NCBI RefSeq assembly: GCF_022682495.2 | Contig: NC_071392.1 | Span: 103,840,896-103,904,895, forward strand | Source: Desmodus rotundus | Taxonomy: Eukaryota; Chordata; Mammalia; Chiroptera; Phyllostomidae | Direction: 5' to 3' | Length of the DNA stretch: 64,000 bases | In this document: positions 34,720 to 46,285 of the stretch, in pieces | How positions within the stretch are numbered: the stretch's first letter is position 1 | How the letters are laid out: every line of letters begins with the position of its first letter | The notes under the pieces: generated by a model | What the model saw: the letters and a program-made list of their open reading frames with translations, nothing else | Database searches by the model: none | Told to the model about the DNA's origin: nothing | Position numbers and translations under genes: made by a program

Positions 34720-34985
34720 TGACTAACTCATGTCCATCCTTCATATACTAGCTTAGAAGCCTTCCATATTCTCAAGTCTGGGTTGGGACTCTCCTCAGTA
34801 CATCCCCAGAACCCTCTATTTCCCACATATTAACACTATAACACTGCACTGTAGTTTCTATTGGCTTCTTTCATTCTCTCCCTAGACTCTCACCCGAAGT
34901 ACGAGTCTTCCCGTGCTCCACTCTGTGCCTGGTGGATAGTAGGCTGTTAGTGATTTTTCTTGATCAAATGATTTATTCAATTAAA
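34720..34985 (+). repeat. L2 3' region
   Basis: tagcttagaagccttccata, gactctcctcagtacatcc, then gtgcctggtggatagtaggc. Confidence 0.65.
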
Positions 34986-35199
34986 ATCACTGAGCCTGTT
35001 TCCAGGAGGCTACAGCTATCAATTTTGAGAGATTCAGAGTCAATGTATGAATTACTTTGGTGAGAATTCTGAGACTGAATAGAGATTCATCAGGAAAAAA
35101 ATGCTGTGGTTGATTGGTGATGTCTCTCACGAGTCTGGAAAGGAAGAGCTCCAATATGGGTGCCACAGGCCACCATCTTCGCGCTTGATTATCACAGAA

Positions 35200-35370
35200 T
35201 TATTGTTCTTTGCTCTTTATTTGTTTCGTAGGTGAATATTTTGTCTTTTTAATTAGATTATAACCTCCATGAAGGCATGAATCAGGTTTTTGGCCTCCTA
35301 AGCATTACAATTCCTCTGGATCAGACAAACAATTGCTCAATAAACATTTGTTGGCAGACAGACTAACATT
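35200..35370 (+). repeat. L2 3' end
   Basis: ttataacctccatgaaggca, then caattgctcaataaacattt and gttggcagacagac. Confidence 0.7.
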
Positions 35371-35544
35371 CTTTCTAAGTGACCAAGTGGAGACTTCACA
35401 TTGTAACTGTCCAATCAGCCTCAGCACTTGTCCAGGGCCGAGTGAGGGAAAGGCCAGGAATTGCCTCCCCCATTTTGTAAGGTAGGAAAGAGAGAAAACG
35501 AGGCACGAGGCAACCTGTTCCTCCTCTTTCTACTTGACGCTTGT

Positions 35545-36090
35545 GATCGTTAATTGTATGTGCCAACTTGACGGGCCAGGGTGCCCAGATTACATATTAC
35601 TTCTGAGTCTGTCTGTAAGGGGGTTTGTGGATGAGATTAGCATCTGACCAGGTGAGCTCAGTAAAGAAGATTGCCCTCCCCAGGGTCACTGGGCCTCATC
35701 CAATCCACTGAGGGCCCCAAGAGAACGAAAGGTAGAGAAAGGAGGAATATGCTCCTTTTTTGCTTCCTGCCTGCCTGCTCGAGTCGGAACATCTCATCAC
35801 ATCTTCTCTGGCCCTTGGGTGGATTTAAACCATAAGCTCCCTTGTTCACAGGCCTTCAAACGCAGGTTCAGAATTACATCACCAGCTTTCCTGGGTCACC
35901 AACTTGCAGACGGCAGATGGGGGGACTTCTCAGCCTCCATGGTTGTGTAAGTGAATTGGTCAGAATAAATCTCTCTCTGTATCTAATCTATGGCTCTCTC
36001 TCTCTGTCCACTTCCATCTCTGTCTCCATCTCCATCTCCATCTCTATCCCTACTGGTTCTGTTTCTCTGGAGAGCTCTGACATACAACGC
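35545..36090 (+). repeat. MLT2-type ERVL LTR
   Basis: ttaattgtatgtgccaactt, gacgggccagggtgcccaga, gtttgtggatgagattagca, cctcatccaatccactgagg and the end ggttctgtttctctggagag, ctctgacatac. A solitary LTR of an old endogenous retrovirus; no gag, pol or env beside it. Its 3' part contains a CCATCT repeat (36013-36048). Confidence 0.88.
36013..36048. repeat. (CCATCT)n-like hexamer repeat
   Basis: Four to five imperfect units within the MLT2 LTR. Confidence 0.8.
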
Positions 36091-36169
36091 AGGTGCTATT
36101 TGACGGCATTTAGGAGCATAAGCTACTGAACTAATCAAAGGGTTGCAGTAACTCCTAAGAATGAAATGA

Positions 36170-36620
36170 ACAGGCTTCAGGGATTCCCAGGAATGCAATC
36201 AGTGAGTGAGTAGGATGATGCAGGTGATCTCAGCTCCATTGCTATACCTACGCTCTTCTCTCCTACAGTGGCTAGAAAGCTGCCAGCCACACCCCCAGAC
36301 TCCCTGCTAGCTGGCTTCCTGCAGGTTCCACCAGTGAGGGCCGTTGGTGGGTTAATGGGAGGTGGGAGAGGGGAGAGGTCCCTTTCGCAGCTCCTGGTTA
36401 TACTTCCGACAGGCGTCAGTGGCAGCACCAACAGCTGCAGTGGTGGCAGGGGTGACGTGAGGCTGCTGGCCCTGCTCAGGCAGCTCGTTCTGATCAGCAG
36501 TGGGCTCAGAGGCACCACACCTGTGGACTCTGGTGACCTCACATCCCCCTCTTGCTCTTCCAGTCCTTCCAACACCTTAATGGTTCCCTGCTTTAAATTC
36601 CCTCTGTGAAATACGACATT
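36170..36620 (+). repeat. LTR-like repeat
   Basis: Contains ctacagtggctagaaagctg and ends ctttaaattccctctgtgaa, atacgacattgg, a layout seen in old ERVL-type LTRs. Overlapping frames of 113 and 149 codons are not genes. Confidence 0.4.
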
Positions 36621-36689
36621 GGACACTTACTGATAAAATCAACTGGTGTAATAGGCACTTTTTCGGTTATCTGCCTAGCCCAAGATCCC

Positions 36690-36865
36690 ATTTGCTGAGA
36701 ATGGCCTACCATGACCTACAGGTATGGAGCCCGGAGGCCAAGTGTTGGCCCTATGAACCCCTCCCTCCTTGGCCACTGTTGACTCACCTGATTCAAACTG
36801 GGCCAATCAGATCTGCTCTCCAGGGAATTAGAACATGTGACATACGGTCACTGAGTGGTCTCTGC
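36690..36865 (+). repeat. LTR-like fragment
   Basis: tgaacccctccctccttggc, then aactgggccaatcagatctg: a short piece resembling the other LTR-like blocks of this window. Confidence 0.4.
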
Positions 36866-36914
36866 TATTGCTCAAATGTAAAACAAGTCAATCCGTGCAG
36901 AGCAGCAGGTCTTA

Positions 36915-37085
36915 CCTGGCATGACACTGTCCCCCAGAGCAATGTCTGGAAACATTTTTGGTCATCACAACTGGGGCGGTGCTACTGCCACCTAGTGGGT
37001 GGAGGCCAGGGATGCTGGTAAATGGCCAGCATTGCACAGGACGGTCCCCACAACAGAGTGATCCTGTCTGTCCGAGACGCCAGTG
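36915..37085 (+). repeat. MER20-type hAT-Charlie element
   Basis: caatgtctggaaacattttt, ggtcatcacaactggggcgg, tgctactgccacctagtggg, tggaggccagggatgctggt and gcattgcacaggacggtccc follow MER20 closely. Confidence 0.9.
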
Positions 37086-37199
37086 GTGAGGATGTAGAGG
37101 CTGGAGGTTTGGGTGTGGCCATGCTTGTCCCCATGCCTGCTGGGGAAGGAAGACATAGCTGCCAATTGAAAGAGGAAACAATGCTGAGTGTGGATGTAC

Positions 37200-37660
37200 A
37201 GAGAAATATTATTTATTTTCCAATGAACTGGTTCCTTGTGAATCCCCTCCCGTGGGGAAAAAATTTAGTTATCTCTATTGTGTTCAAACTCTGTCTAGTG
37301 AGAATGAATGAGCCACAGATGCATTAAACATGGATAAATCTTAGCAATAAAATGTGTTTGAAAAACAATTCCCTTTAACTTATAGACAATATGGTATCAT
37401 TTTTTATAAAGCTTCTGCACAGGCAAAATATTTTACAAATGTTGCTTAGGGAAACATACACATTTGATAAAACTCTGAGAGAAAGGCTGAAAGACACAAA
37501 TTTGATAATGGGTTCCCCTTGGGGTAGGGTCATGGGGGAAGGGGTACAGGGTCAATGTTATTAGGAATATTTGGGGGGTTAAGTTGGGTGCTGGGCTTAC
37601 AAGTTTTTTTATTTATTATTGTGCTTTGTAACATTTATTTTACATGTAATTTTTTGTAGG
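37200..37660 (+). mobile_element. ancient L1 3' end
   Basis: agacaatatggtatcatttt, atgttgcttagggaaacata, cacatttgataaaactc, aatgggttccccttggggta and agttgggtgctgggcttaca: an L1ME-like 3' UTR. Confidence 0.7.
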
Positions 37661-37679
37661 AATCAAGCATTAGAGGGGT

Positions 37680-38010
37680 CGGTGCACCATGGCCCATTGG
37701 CCAAATCTGCCTGTGGTCTGGTTTTGTCTGACCTGCAAGCTAAGAATGGTTTTTACATTTTGAAATAGTTGAAGAAAATCAAAAGAAGATTTTATGACAC
37801 ATGGAAATCATATGAAATTGGAATTTCAGTGTCCATAAGTTTTACTGGAACGTGGCCACATTCAACTCATTTGTAAATGTCTATGGCTGTTTTTGCTCGA
37901 CAACAGCAGAACTGAATATTCTCAACAGAGAGCACGTAGCTTGGAAAAAACTGAAAATATTTACTATCTGGCCCTTTATAGAAAAAGTTTTGCTGACCCC
38001 TTAAATATCA
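37680..38010. repeat. hAT-Charlie type element, both arms present
   Basis: ggcccattggccaaatctgc, agttttactggaacgtggcc, acattcaactcatttg and tctatggctgttttt lead to aaaatatttactatctggcc, ctttatagaaaaagt and tgctgacccct. Same family as 1781-1950 and 39778-39990, here with an internal 90-bp A-rich segment not seen in the other copies. Confidence 0.88.
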
Positions 38011-39595
38011 CGTTAAAGAAGAAAAAACATTTAAACTATCTTACAGAAAGAGCCCAGTCCAGTAATTCCACCAGTTCTCCTACTTCATGCTCAGCCTTCA
38101 GGTTAGTTGGGGCCCACATTTCTGTGAACGCTCTGCGGAGGTGACCGCCAGGTGTTTGGGGGCAGGGCGAGCACAGGTGGCCTAAGAGGTCTGGAGGGAA
38201 GGTACCTTGGCACCTACAGCTCGTCCAGCTGTTTTGACTCCTGGTGTTGCTGGGGGCCCAGGGGCCTCTGCCGTGTCAGCTGATGGCTGACGCAGCTGGA
38301 CATTTGTTCTTCCTCAGCGCAGCCAGAACCCGACTAGTGACTTGCTCTCCCCAGCTTCGCGACTCCCTGAGCCACCCCCCTCCCCATCCCACCCCAGAGG
38401 CTGCTACACCCTGCAGTCCACCTTCCACTCCAGGCTCTGCAGCGGGTCACGCTGCCCTTACCACCCAGGGCCCATGATGGATGAGCTCGATTTCCACACA
38501 GCTGCCTTCTGAGTCCCACCCTGTGAAACCGCAGGGACTGCCAGGCCTCGTCCTCATGACATAGGAACCAGGAAGAGCAGGGAAACCAAAAACACCAAGG
38601 CTGCCCTCAGCCTCACCAGCTTGTGGCTCACATTTCACCTCCATGTGACCATCTCTGGGTAGGCAAGTCAGCCAGAGAAAGCCAGAGAGAGTATCCACAG
38701 CCTTACACGTGCATTGAGGCAGGAGGTCCTCTTTCCTCAGGTTCCCCACATCTGTCTGATACAAGGTCCCATCTCCTGGCCCAAAACCCAAGGCGGGAAA
38801 TGAAGATACAGTTGTTTGCTTTTCTCTCCTTGCCCCCACCCTGTGCTAATTCACAAGGCTTGGATGCAAGGAAGCGGGCAGACTGCACACAGAACGAGCT
38901 TTAAAGAGCGACATTGACCTGTGCTCGTGTCTGCAGGGAGTTGCAGAGAGGAGAGACTTGTGTTACCCGAAATGAGAGGCATCATCACCCGGGCCCCAGT
39001 AGATTTTCATTCTTGTCTTGAACCTGCTGAGACCGGCCTGTCTGTTTGGACTTTGGAATCCACAGGACACCCCAATTCCCTGTAGCAAACTCCTTTGTTT
39101 GGTTTAGAAGAACCCCATTGCAATTTTGTTTAAGTTTCTCTTACTTCCAATGAAGAACCTGCTTAACCCAACCCACCTCTCAAAGAATTCTGTAACACAT
39201 TCACATCTTCTTGTAGACGTGTCCTTGATTGGGGAAGGAGGCAAGTTCTTCCTAGGCACAAGTATTTCACCGCTGATGATGCCTTTAAACACCACCCCCA
39301 CAACACACACATTTACTCAGATATTTAGTCCAAAAATGAAAATCAGCTTCTCCCCACCATCCTCAGCTCTTCAAGGTGTTGACTGATTTTTAAAGTAGAC
39401 AGTCTGGGGGAAACAATGAAGGAGATTAAAGTGTATTTACTCAATGGACTGACATGCAGACAGACGATGGAAGACAAGAAGCCTGGCTCAGGGTCACAAG
39501 TCACTGCAGCAGCCACCGTTGCTGCAGATTCTGCCGGGCCCTGGGCTCTGGGGCTGGGCTCCGGGCTCACTTTAGCTCCTTCGATCCCATCAACA
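38011..39595. other. no feature recognised
   Basis: Moderately GC-rich unassigned sequence. The longest frame is 130 codons (38447-38839, minus) with no recognisable domain. Confidence 0.5.
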
Positions 39596-39599
39596 CCGT

Positions 39600-39745
39600 G
39601 ATCGAGCTGTTACGATTCGTATTATGCAGATGAGGAAACCAGGGCAGAAAGCTGTTATGTGGTTTGCACAACTATGTCTTATAACTCATACAGCCCCAAA
39701 TGGAAGGCAGGCTCCCTTGGTACCAAATCCTCAGCTCCTAAGCAC
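39600..39745 (-). repeat. MIR fragment
   Basis: ttatgcagatgaggaaacca, then gggcagaaagctgttatgtg. Confidence 0.6.
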
Positions 39746-39777
39746 GTGGCTCTATTGTGTACTCAGAAGTTATATAC

Positions 39778-39990
39778 CAGGGGTTGGCACACTGGCCTCC
39801 TGGCCACGTGTTTTCGTTAAAAAGTTTTCATTGGAACTTGGCCACATCCATGCACACAGTGTTTGTTGCCTGTGGTGGCTTTGACCTTGCAGAGATGGCC
39901 TTGAGTTGCTGCAGTAGAGACGGTATGGCCTTTGAAGCCTAAAATATTTACTCTTAGGCCCTTTACAGGGAAAGTTTGCTGACCCCTGGT
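39778..39990. repeat. hAT-Charlie type element, complete
   Basis: Runs from ccaggggttggcacactggc to gtttgctgacccctgg, so both terminal inverted repeats are visible (ccaggggttggca / tgctgacccctgg). The interior includes tttcattggaacttggccac and aaaatatttactctt. A compact non-autonomous copy with no transposase. Confidence 0.92.
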
Positions 39991-41434
39991 ATAGAAAATA
40001 TTTTACCAAGTGTAAAAAAGCAAACCACAGAACTGCAACGATACCGCTCCCCCCAACAAATGACGTCCATGGATGGTGGTTAAACAAGGCCAGAAAGAAA
40101 TGTGGATATATGTTTAAGCAAATAGGTAAAAGATCTGGATTGGTTTTTCTCCCCCTGTGGGAGGGGAGGCTTAAAGTTATCCTAATAAATAATATTCCAA
40201 ATTAAGAAGGTGATTGAATTTTTTGTGTGTGTGTGCTGAAACCCAGGAGTGAATTGACTGGATTTTTTAGAGACCAGGGCAGAAACTGGAACATCTCTGT
40301 TTGAATTGGACAGAGTTTGCAAAACACACCAGTGTTTTCTCCTCGGGTGAAAACTCTGCACTCCTGAGAGATGGTCTGGCTCTGCTAACTTGTCAGGAGC
40401 GAGAAGAATTCTGGGTGTCTCAAAAGGCAAATCACTGCAAATTGTGGGAAACACTGAGATCAAAATCTTTTTGTCTTCTGGGGAAATCTGGAAACTTTTA
40501 CTGCCTTGGAATAGGACATTTTGAGTTTTCCGAGTAAAACCTGGGAGCAGGGCTGGGGGGTGGAGGGTAAGGAGGAGAAATGGGGAAAATAGCCCCCAAA
40601 GGCTTGTTCAGACACCGCTTAGCCTGTATCGCTGTAACCTCAGAAGGGTGGGTATAGGCAGAGAGAGGCCACGGAAGCCAAGCCGTTGAGATCACAATCT
40701 GCTGCTGCCTAGGTGATTCTGCAAAGTGACGTCTCTATCGTTGCGTTAGAGAATCGGGGGAAGTGGTGGGCTTTTCCTGTTGGGTTGGTCAGGAGGAGAA
40801 AGTGGCGTCATGCGTGTGAAATGCCCGGAACAGGGTCTGGTGCAGATAATGCTGCTTTATTATTTTTGAACTTGGTCAATCATAGGATGCCAATCTCAGA
40901 CAACGGACTGAGGTGAGCAACAAATGCCACGTTCCTTTATGGTCTATACATCAGTATTTCCTGGAGCACATGCAGCTACAATGATTTTAGGTGAGAGCAG
41001 GTTTGGGTACGTGGACCTGGCTTTATATAACAGGACTCAGATGAGAGAAATTTTTTCCTCTTCGTTTCTCCTTGAAGCCTTCAAGGACAAAGCTTCCCTG
41101 GGGGGCTTGCCTGTTTTAAACTGGGTCCTAATTCTGACCCATTTCTTTTTGTAACAGAGAGAAAAGGCCTCGGGGAAAGGGTGGAGGGGGGTGGGGAGGG
41201 AATACTTAGCTAGAGTTTATTATGTGACATTGCTTGGCTGTCATTGGATATCACTTTTTCCGTTCTCTCTTTATATCTCATTTGTATTAGTAATATGAAG
41301 TTCCTCTGAAGAATAACTTTATCTAAGTGGGAAAGTAATATGCTTTTAAAGAAAATATTAACTAAATGTTAGGACTGTTCTCATGAAATATATGAGGTGG
41401 TGTGTGGTTAGGGTAGCAATCTTGGAGGTAGGGT
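39991..41434. other. no feature recognised
   Basis: Unassigned 1.4 kb containing a short GT run (about 40223-40234) and a G-rich tract (about 41173-41200, several GGG runs). Confidence 0.5.
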
Positions 41435-41530
41435 TGCTAGATTTAACAAGTAAAAATATAAGATGACTAGTTCAATGAAAATTTTAGATAAACAACTAAC
41501 TGTTCAGTATAAGCATGTCTGAAATATTGG
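41435..41530. repeat. palindromic DNA-transposon-like element, left half
   Basis: ggttgctagatttaacaagt, aaaaatataagatgactagt, tcaatgaaaattttagataa, acaactaactgttcagtata and agcatgtctgaaatattggg. Complementary in layout to the right arm at 10951-11012. Confidence 0.6.
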
Positions 41531-41639
41531 GGGAAGGTGGTCAGAAGAGAAACACTAACCAGCCCCCAAAAGCTTGCTCAGCTAATTTCTTCTTAGCAGT
41601 GTTTGGGGCATACTTTTACTAAGAAGTTAGTTGCTATTT

Positions 41640-41756
41640 ATTTGCTAGCACTTTTACATCCAGTAAATTTGGTTACTGTGTAAAATAACTATTATATGGG
41701 ACCTGCTAACCACCCCCCTCCGTTCACAGGTAAGGAAAATGAGGCCAAGAGAGGTG
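41640..41756 (-). repeat. MIR fragment
   Basis: tgctagcacttttacatcca, then gttcacaggtaaggaaaatg and aggccaagagaggt. It stops where the next repeat begins. Confidence 0.6.
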
Positions 41757-42255
41757 TATCAGTGATCTGTTGCTGTGTAACAAATCACCCCCAAACTTAC
41801 TGGCATACAACAACAGTGATTTCTTCTTTCTTATGGTTCTGCAAGCTTGGCAGTTTCTCTGCTGATTTGCTGGGCTCACAAATGTGACTACATAAATCTG
41901 GGAGACTGGCTGGGTGTAAAGGGCTCAAATCCTCCCTCCAAGGTCTGGCCAGCTGCCCGCTGGGGCACCTTGGTCTCCCTCCACAGAGCGTCTCATCCCC
42001 CAGGAGGCCAGACTGACTGCCTTGCAGTCAGAGGTGAAAGCAGAAGCTTCAAGATTTCTTAAGCTCCAAGCTCTGGGACTCATACTGTGGCATTTCTGCC
42101 ACATTATGTTGGTTAAGTCAAAGCACAGGATCAAGCCCAGATTCAAAGGGGTGGAGAAATAGATGGTACGTCTGGATGGGAGACAAAGTAACCTCATTGC
42201 AAAGGGGAGTACCTGCTGGATGGGAGGAATTTGTGGACATGAAATAATCAACCAC
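41757..42255. repeat. mammalian interspersed repeat, class not assigned
   Basis: tgatctgttgctgtgtaaca, aatcacccccaaacttactg, attctgccacattatgttgg-like text (tttctgccacattatgttgg) and aaggggtggagaaatagatg match a widespread old repeat whose class I cannot name with certainty. Confidence 0.55.
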
Positions 42256-42452
42256 GAGAGGCGAGCTCTTTTGACCCAGGTCCATGCCAAGAAAGGGATA
42301 GAAGTAGAAAGGGATAGCAAAGCCAGAAGCAGGCAGACTCTTGTGAAAATATTTTAAAGAAGAGGCAGAGGCCTATGATTCAGTGACGATTCCAGGAGAC
42401 ACGTCTGGTGTAACGTGTAGCCAGGGCTCGTGGTTAGCTCTGGCGTGGACGC

Positions 42453-42787
42453 CTGTCTCAGCCTGTTCGGGCTGCTATAACAAAATACCAGGGACTGGGT
42501 GTCTGATAAACAACTGAAGTTTATTTCGCACAGTTCTGGAGGCTGGGAAGTCCAAAATCACGGCACCAGCTGATGTGGCGTCTGGTGACAACCTGCTTCC
42601 TGATTCATAGCTGGTGCTTTTCACTGTGACTTCATGGCAGAAGGCGTGGGGATGCTCTGCGGGGCCTCTTTTATAAAGGCACTAATCCCAAAACACTTCC
42701 CAAAGGCCCGCCCTCTAACACCATCACTTTGGGGACTAGGGTTTCAACATATGAATTTGGGGGCATGCATTCAGTCGACAGCAGGAC
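42453..42787 (-). repeat. MaLR (MST/MLT1-type) LTR
   Basis: Reverse LTR: gttcgggctgctataacaaa, ataccagggactgggtgtct, cacagttctggaggctggga, agtccaaaatca, ctcttttataaaggcactaa and tagggtttcaacatatgaat. Solitary; no retroviral genes attached. Confidence 0.92.
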
Positions 42788-42810
42788 ATTTTAGCGTTCA
42801 AATTTCCTTT

Positions 42811-43012
42811 TTTTTTAAAGATTTTATTTTATTTTTAGAGACAGAGGAAAGGAGGGACAAAGAGAGGAAGAGAAACAGCGTTGCCTCTCTCACACCCCCA
42901 ACTGGAGACCTGGCTCGAAACCCAGGCATGTGCCCTGACTAGGAATCAAACCAGTAACGTTTTGGTCAGCAGGCCAGCACTTAATCCACTGAGCCACACC
43001 AGCCGGGGCCGG
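42811..43012 (-). mobile_element. Ves-type bat SINE with 9-bp target duplication
   Basis: Reverse copy: ttttaaagattttattttat, then a GA-rich tract, ggcatgtgccctgactagga, atcaaaccagtaacg and gagccacaccagccggggc. Flanked by atttccttt at 42802-42810 and 43013-43021. It lies 23 bp beyond the MaLR LTR. Confidence 0.94.
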
Positions 43013-43339
43013 ATTTCCTTTGCAATGGAAGTTTTTCTTCCCTCGGCAACCTTTAGTCCTTCAGTGAACACTTTCTGGGCCTTCTATTCAATCTTTGCAG
43101 GGCTGGCTCCCAGTGTTTGTTTGTCTCCATCCCAGACTCGGTCCCTTCCTGTCCTCTCAGCATCGGCTGTTGTGTGTCTAACGGGGCATTTCACACTCCG
43201 CATGACCCGGCCTACCTCCTGGTCCGGCCCAGGTGTACCGTCTCCCACGGCTCCCTGTTCAGAGCCCACACTAGTTCCCCTTCCATGACCTTCTACAGCA
43301 GAACAGCCTGTTTCTCCACACAGCACCCTCCATCTGCCT

Positions 43340-43575
43340 CCCATCTCACTCAGGGTCAAAGCCAAAGTCCTGATTGTGGAGAGCAAACCCTGAACCACCT
43401 TTCCTTCCCAACTCCTATCACCTCTCTGTCCCCACGTTATCCCTCCCCCTTGGCTCCAGCCGCCCTGGTCTCCTGACCGCTCCTCTGATACCGCAGGGGC
43501 ACTCTCAGCTCAAGATCTTGGTCCTAGCTTGTCCTTCTGCCTGAATGCTCCTCCCCTATAACATGACCTGAGGTA
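43340..43575 (+). repeat. L2 fragment
   Basis: agggtcaaagccaaagtcct, ggctccagccgccctggtct, cctgaccgctcctctgatac and cctgaatgctcctccccta. Confidence 0.85.
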
Positions 43576-44334
43576 CAAGCCATGCCCGGGGGTGATCGTC
43601 TTGGGGGCGGGGGTGGGGGGAGTGGAGGGAATTAAAATTTGAAACTAAGATCATTGTTTGGTTAGGAGCAATTAAAAGGATGATTCCAAAATTCTTTTAT
43701 TTAGTCTTGATTAAAGTTACATTTATAATCAGAAGCCACACATTTTCAATAGCACTTTGGTAGGAAGAGGAATTTTAAACCGCTGATGCAAATGTTTCAA
43801 ATTACAAAGCATTGAGCCAGTCATTACATTTGGTTATCTAGGGGTGGCAACTGTTAGGTGTTCGAAAGTCAGACCTCGAAGACTTCCTACATGTAAACAT
43901 AAGCCGGTGGATGGGGAGCTTCTTTCCTACCAGATTTATGCATATTCTACAACTTGTCCTCATAAAATTCAATTCAACTAAATGTTTTTTAATATGACTT
44001 TGAGTTTGAATTTATAAACCAGCCTATTAATATTTAACTCAATGACAAAGACTTCACTGTTCTTCCTAGTCCCTTGGACTTAGGGGGAAAATGTTTTTTT
44101 CCGTGTGTAAATTAAGTTATGATTAGTAAATTGAAGCAAATAACTATAAGTTGTGGTTAGAGCAGAAGTAATGAAAATGATCTCCACTCTTCCCCCCACT
44201 GCTTTCAGTGGCATCGGCAAAGGAAGAGGCAGAAAGAGGTGGGTGATAGAGGAAGTCCTGGACACTCCTGCCTGTGTGACTGTCCCCATGAAGGTGGGTA
44301 AGTGTAGTGGGGACAAAGTAAATTTCGCATCTAA
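43576..44334. other. no feature recognised
   Basis: Unassigned, with a G-rich patch at about 43605-43625. Confidence 0.5.
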
Positions 44335-44520
44335 AAGGACTTTGGTGCAAGTCCCTGTTTCTGCACTTTCCAGCTGTGTGACCTTGGGCAGGTCACTGCA
44401 CTTCCTCACAGGTATTCTCTTCTCAGCGGCAGAAATAATGCCCTCTTTCGGGGCTGTCGTGGGCCCCAAACGAGAGAGTGGCTGTAAAGTGTTTATTTAG
44501 CACTGAATGTGGGACATAGT
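44335..44520 (+). repeat. MIR SINE
   Basis: gtgcaagtccctgtttctgc, actttccagctgtgtgacct and tgggcaggtcactgcacttc, with a decayed 3' part. Confidence 0.85.
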
Positions 44521-44589
44521 TCTTGGGCTCTTTCTCTCACCTGAGGTCATCTGATGATACCTCAGGATGTCTTTGATCCTTGAAAACCT

Positions 44590-44720
44590 TCAGAGCCCAA
44601 AGAAACAATGAGTCCCAGACTGGTGAAATCACTTGGCCAAGGTCACAAAGCCCATGAATGGCAGAGCTGTGATTGAACTCACATGTCTGACTCTGTCTAG
44701 CGCTCTTTCCAGTATATCGG
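44590..44720 (-). repeat. MIR SINE fragment
   Basis: cacttggccaaggtcacaaa, gcccatgaatggcagagctg and tgattgaactcacatgtctg. Confidence 0.85.
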
Positions 44721-46124
44721 TATCTCTGGGATCTCCACCACCTTCATCTCACACCTTTTGACAGATACGTACACCACCTGCAATATCATTTTCTTAAAGT
44801 ACTTCGCTAAATCAACTGATTTTTATTACGGCAATAAATTTACGTAAACAAGACACGTTAAATTTCCACTCAAAATGGAGAACCAGCATCACTGTAACAT
44901 AAAGACAGCAGCTGTAATATTTTATATATAAGCACACACACATATACACACACACATGTTTTTAGAAGGAAACCCAAACCATGTTGTTCAATCCCATCTG
45001 GATTCTGTGGCTTGCTGAGAGCGCTGAGCCTGGAGCTACTCTGTCCTGGTCACAAAGCGAAATTAGCAAATGTCAGGGGGTATTCGAGACATCCTTGTCC
45101 CCAGCTGAGACTTTCCCCTGGATGTCATCAGAGCGATTGAAAGACAATTGAACGGGGAGTATTAATGCTATGACTGTGTGACAAAGTGGTATTTAATATC
45201 ATATCCGTGTACAGTATACAACCAAACATCATTTCCCAAGCACTAGGGGAAAACACCCCACTGTTGGCTAAATACTATCTTACACTGAGGAACCTCCATA
45301 AAAGGTCTGGAAAAACACTATTTTTCAAAATTTACGATCACCACCTATGGGAACAAACACATATCCACATTATGTCCTTATCTGTATCTGCATCCTCGTC
45401 TGTGGCTGCAGCCACGCATAACAGAAGTGTTTATGCTAATAGGCACATTACTTACTAAGAACTTGTGTTTTGTACATAGATAGTGTTTCCTTCCATTCTC
45501 TTCCCTTTCTTTTCTTTTCCTATCCTTGCCAATCCAATGTTGAAAAATAAATACTGAAGTTACACCAAAACCCAATGACAGATAAAAGCTAAGAAGATTT
45601 GGGAGCGAGGGCGTGGGGGAGAGAGAGGGAGGGAGGGAGAGATCTTAGTGTGTCTAAATAACCTAAGAGAGTGGTGCTCACAGTGTGACCCTGGGCTCCC
45701 CCAGGACCCCCAGACCCGTCTTTGTTTTGATGTAACAATGCTAAGATGCTCTCTGCCTTTCCCATTCTCATTCTCTCACGTGTGCGGTGGCGTTTTCCAG
45801 ACGTTACAGGACATGTGGTGGTACCGTCCCCCTCTTACTAACATGTAATCTAACATGGGATGGGTGTGTCATTGTTTTTTTCACATAAATTAGTAAGTAT
45901 TTCAAAAACGTCTCAGCTTTGATTTCTCCTCTGGCAAAAAGTCAATAGCTATAACCCGTGTAGACAAAAATTCTTCGGGGTCCTCTGTACTTGTTAAGAG
46001 TGTGCAGGGAAGCATGAGGCCAAAAGCCTTGAGAGCAGCTTCTTTAAAAAAAAAAAAGTGTTGGATTAATGAATGAAGCATTAAGTTGTGTAGCAAGTTG
46101 AGGGAGAGAAAGAAAGCTTTTGTT
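44721..46124. other. no gene or interspersed repeat recognised
   Basis: Contains a CA-rich tract (about 44934-44960), a GA-rich tract (about 45603-45645) and a poly(A) run (about 46042-46054). Confidence 0.5.
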
Positions 46125-46285
46125 GCACTGTGGTACTCAGGGAAGGTTTCACATGATGGATGGAGAGCTCGCCCTGGGTCCTGGAGGTTCAGATGGGTTT
46201 ATTTCGTCAGGGGAGAGAAGGCATTCCAAGAGGGTGGCTCAGCCTGTACAAAGGCCAGGTGGTGGGAAGGCGAATGGGCGGAGTC
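46125..46285 (-). repeat. L2-related fragment
   Basis: gagagaaggcattccaagag, then gtacaaaggccaggtggtgg. Confidence 0.5.
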
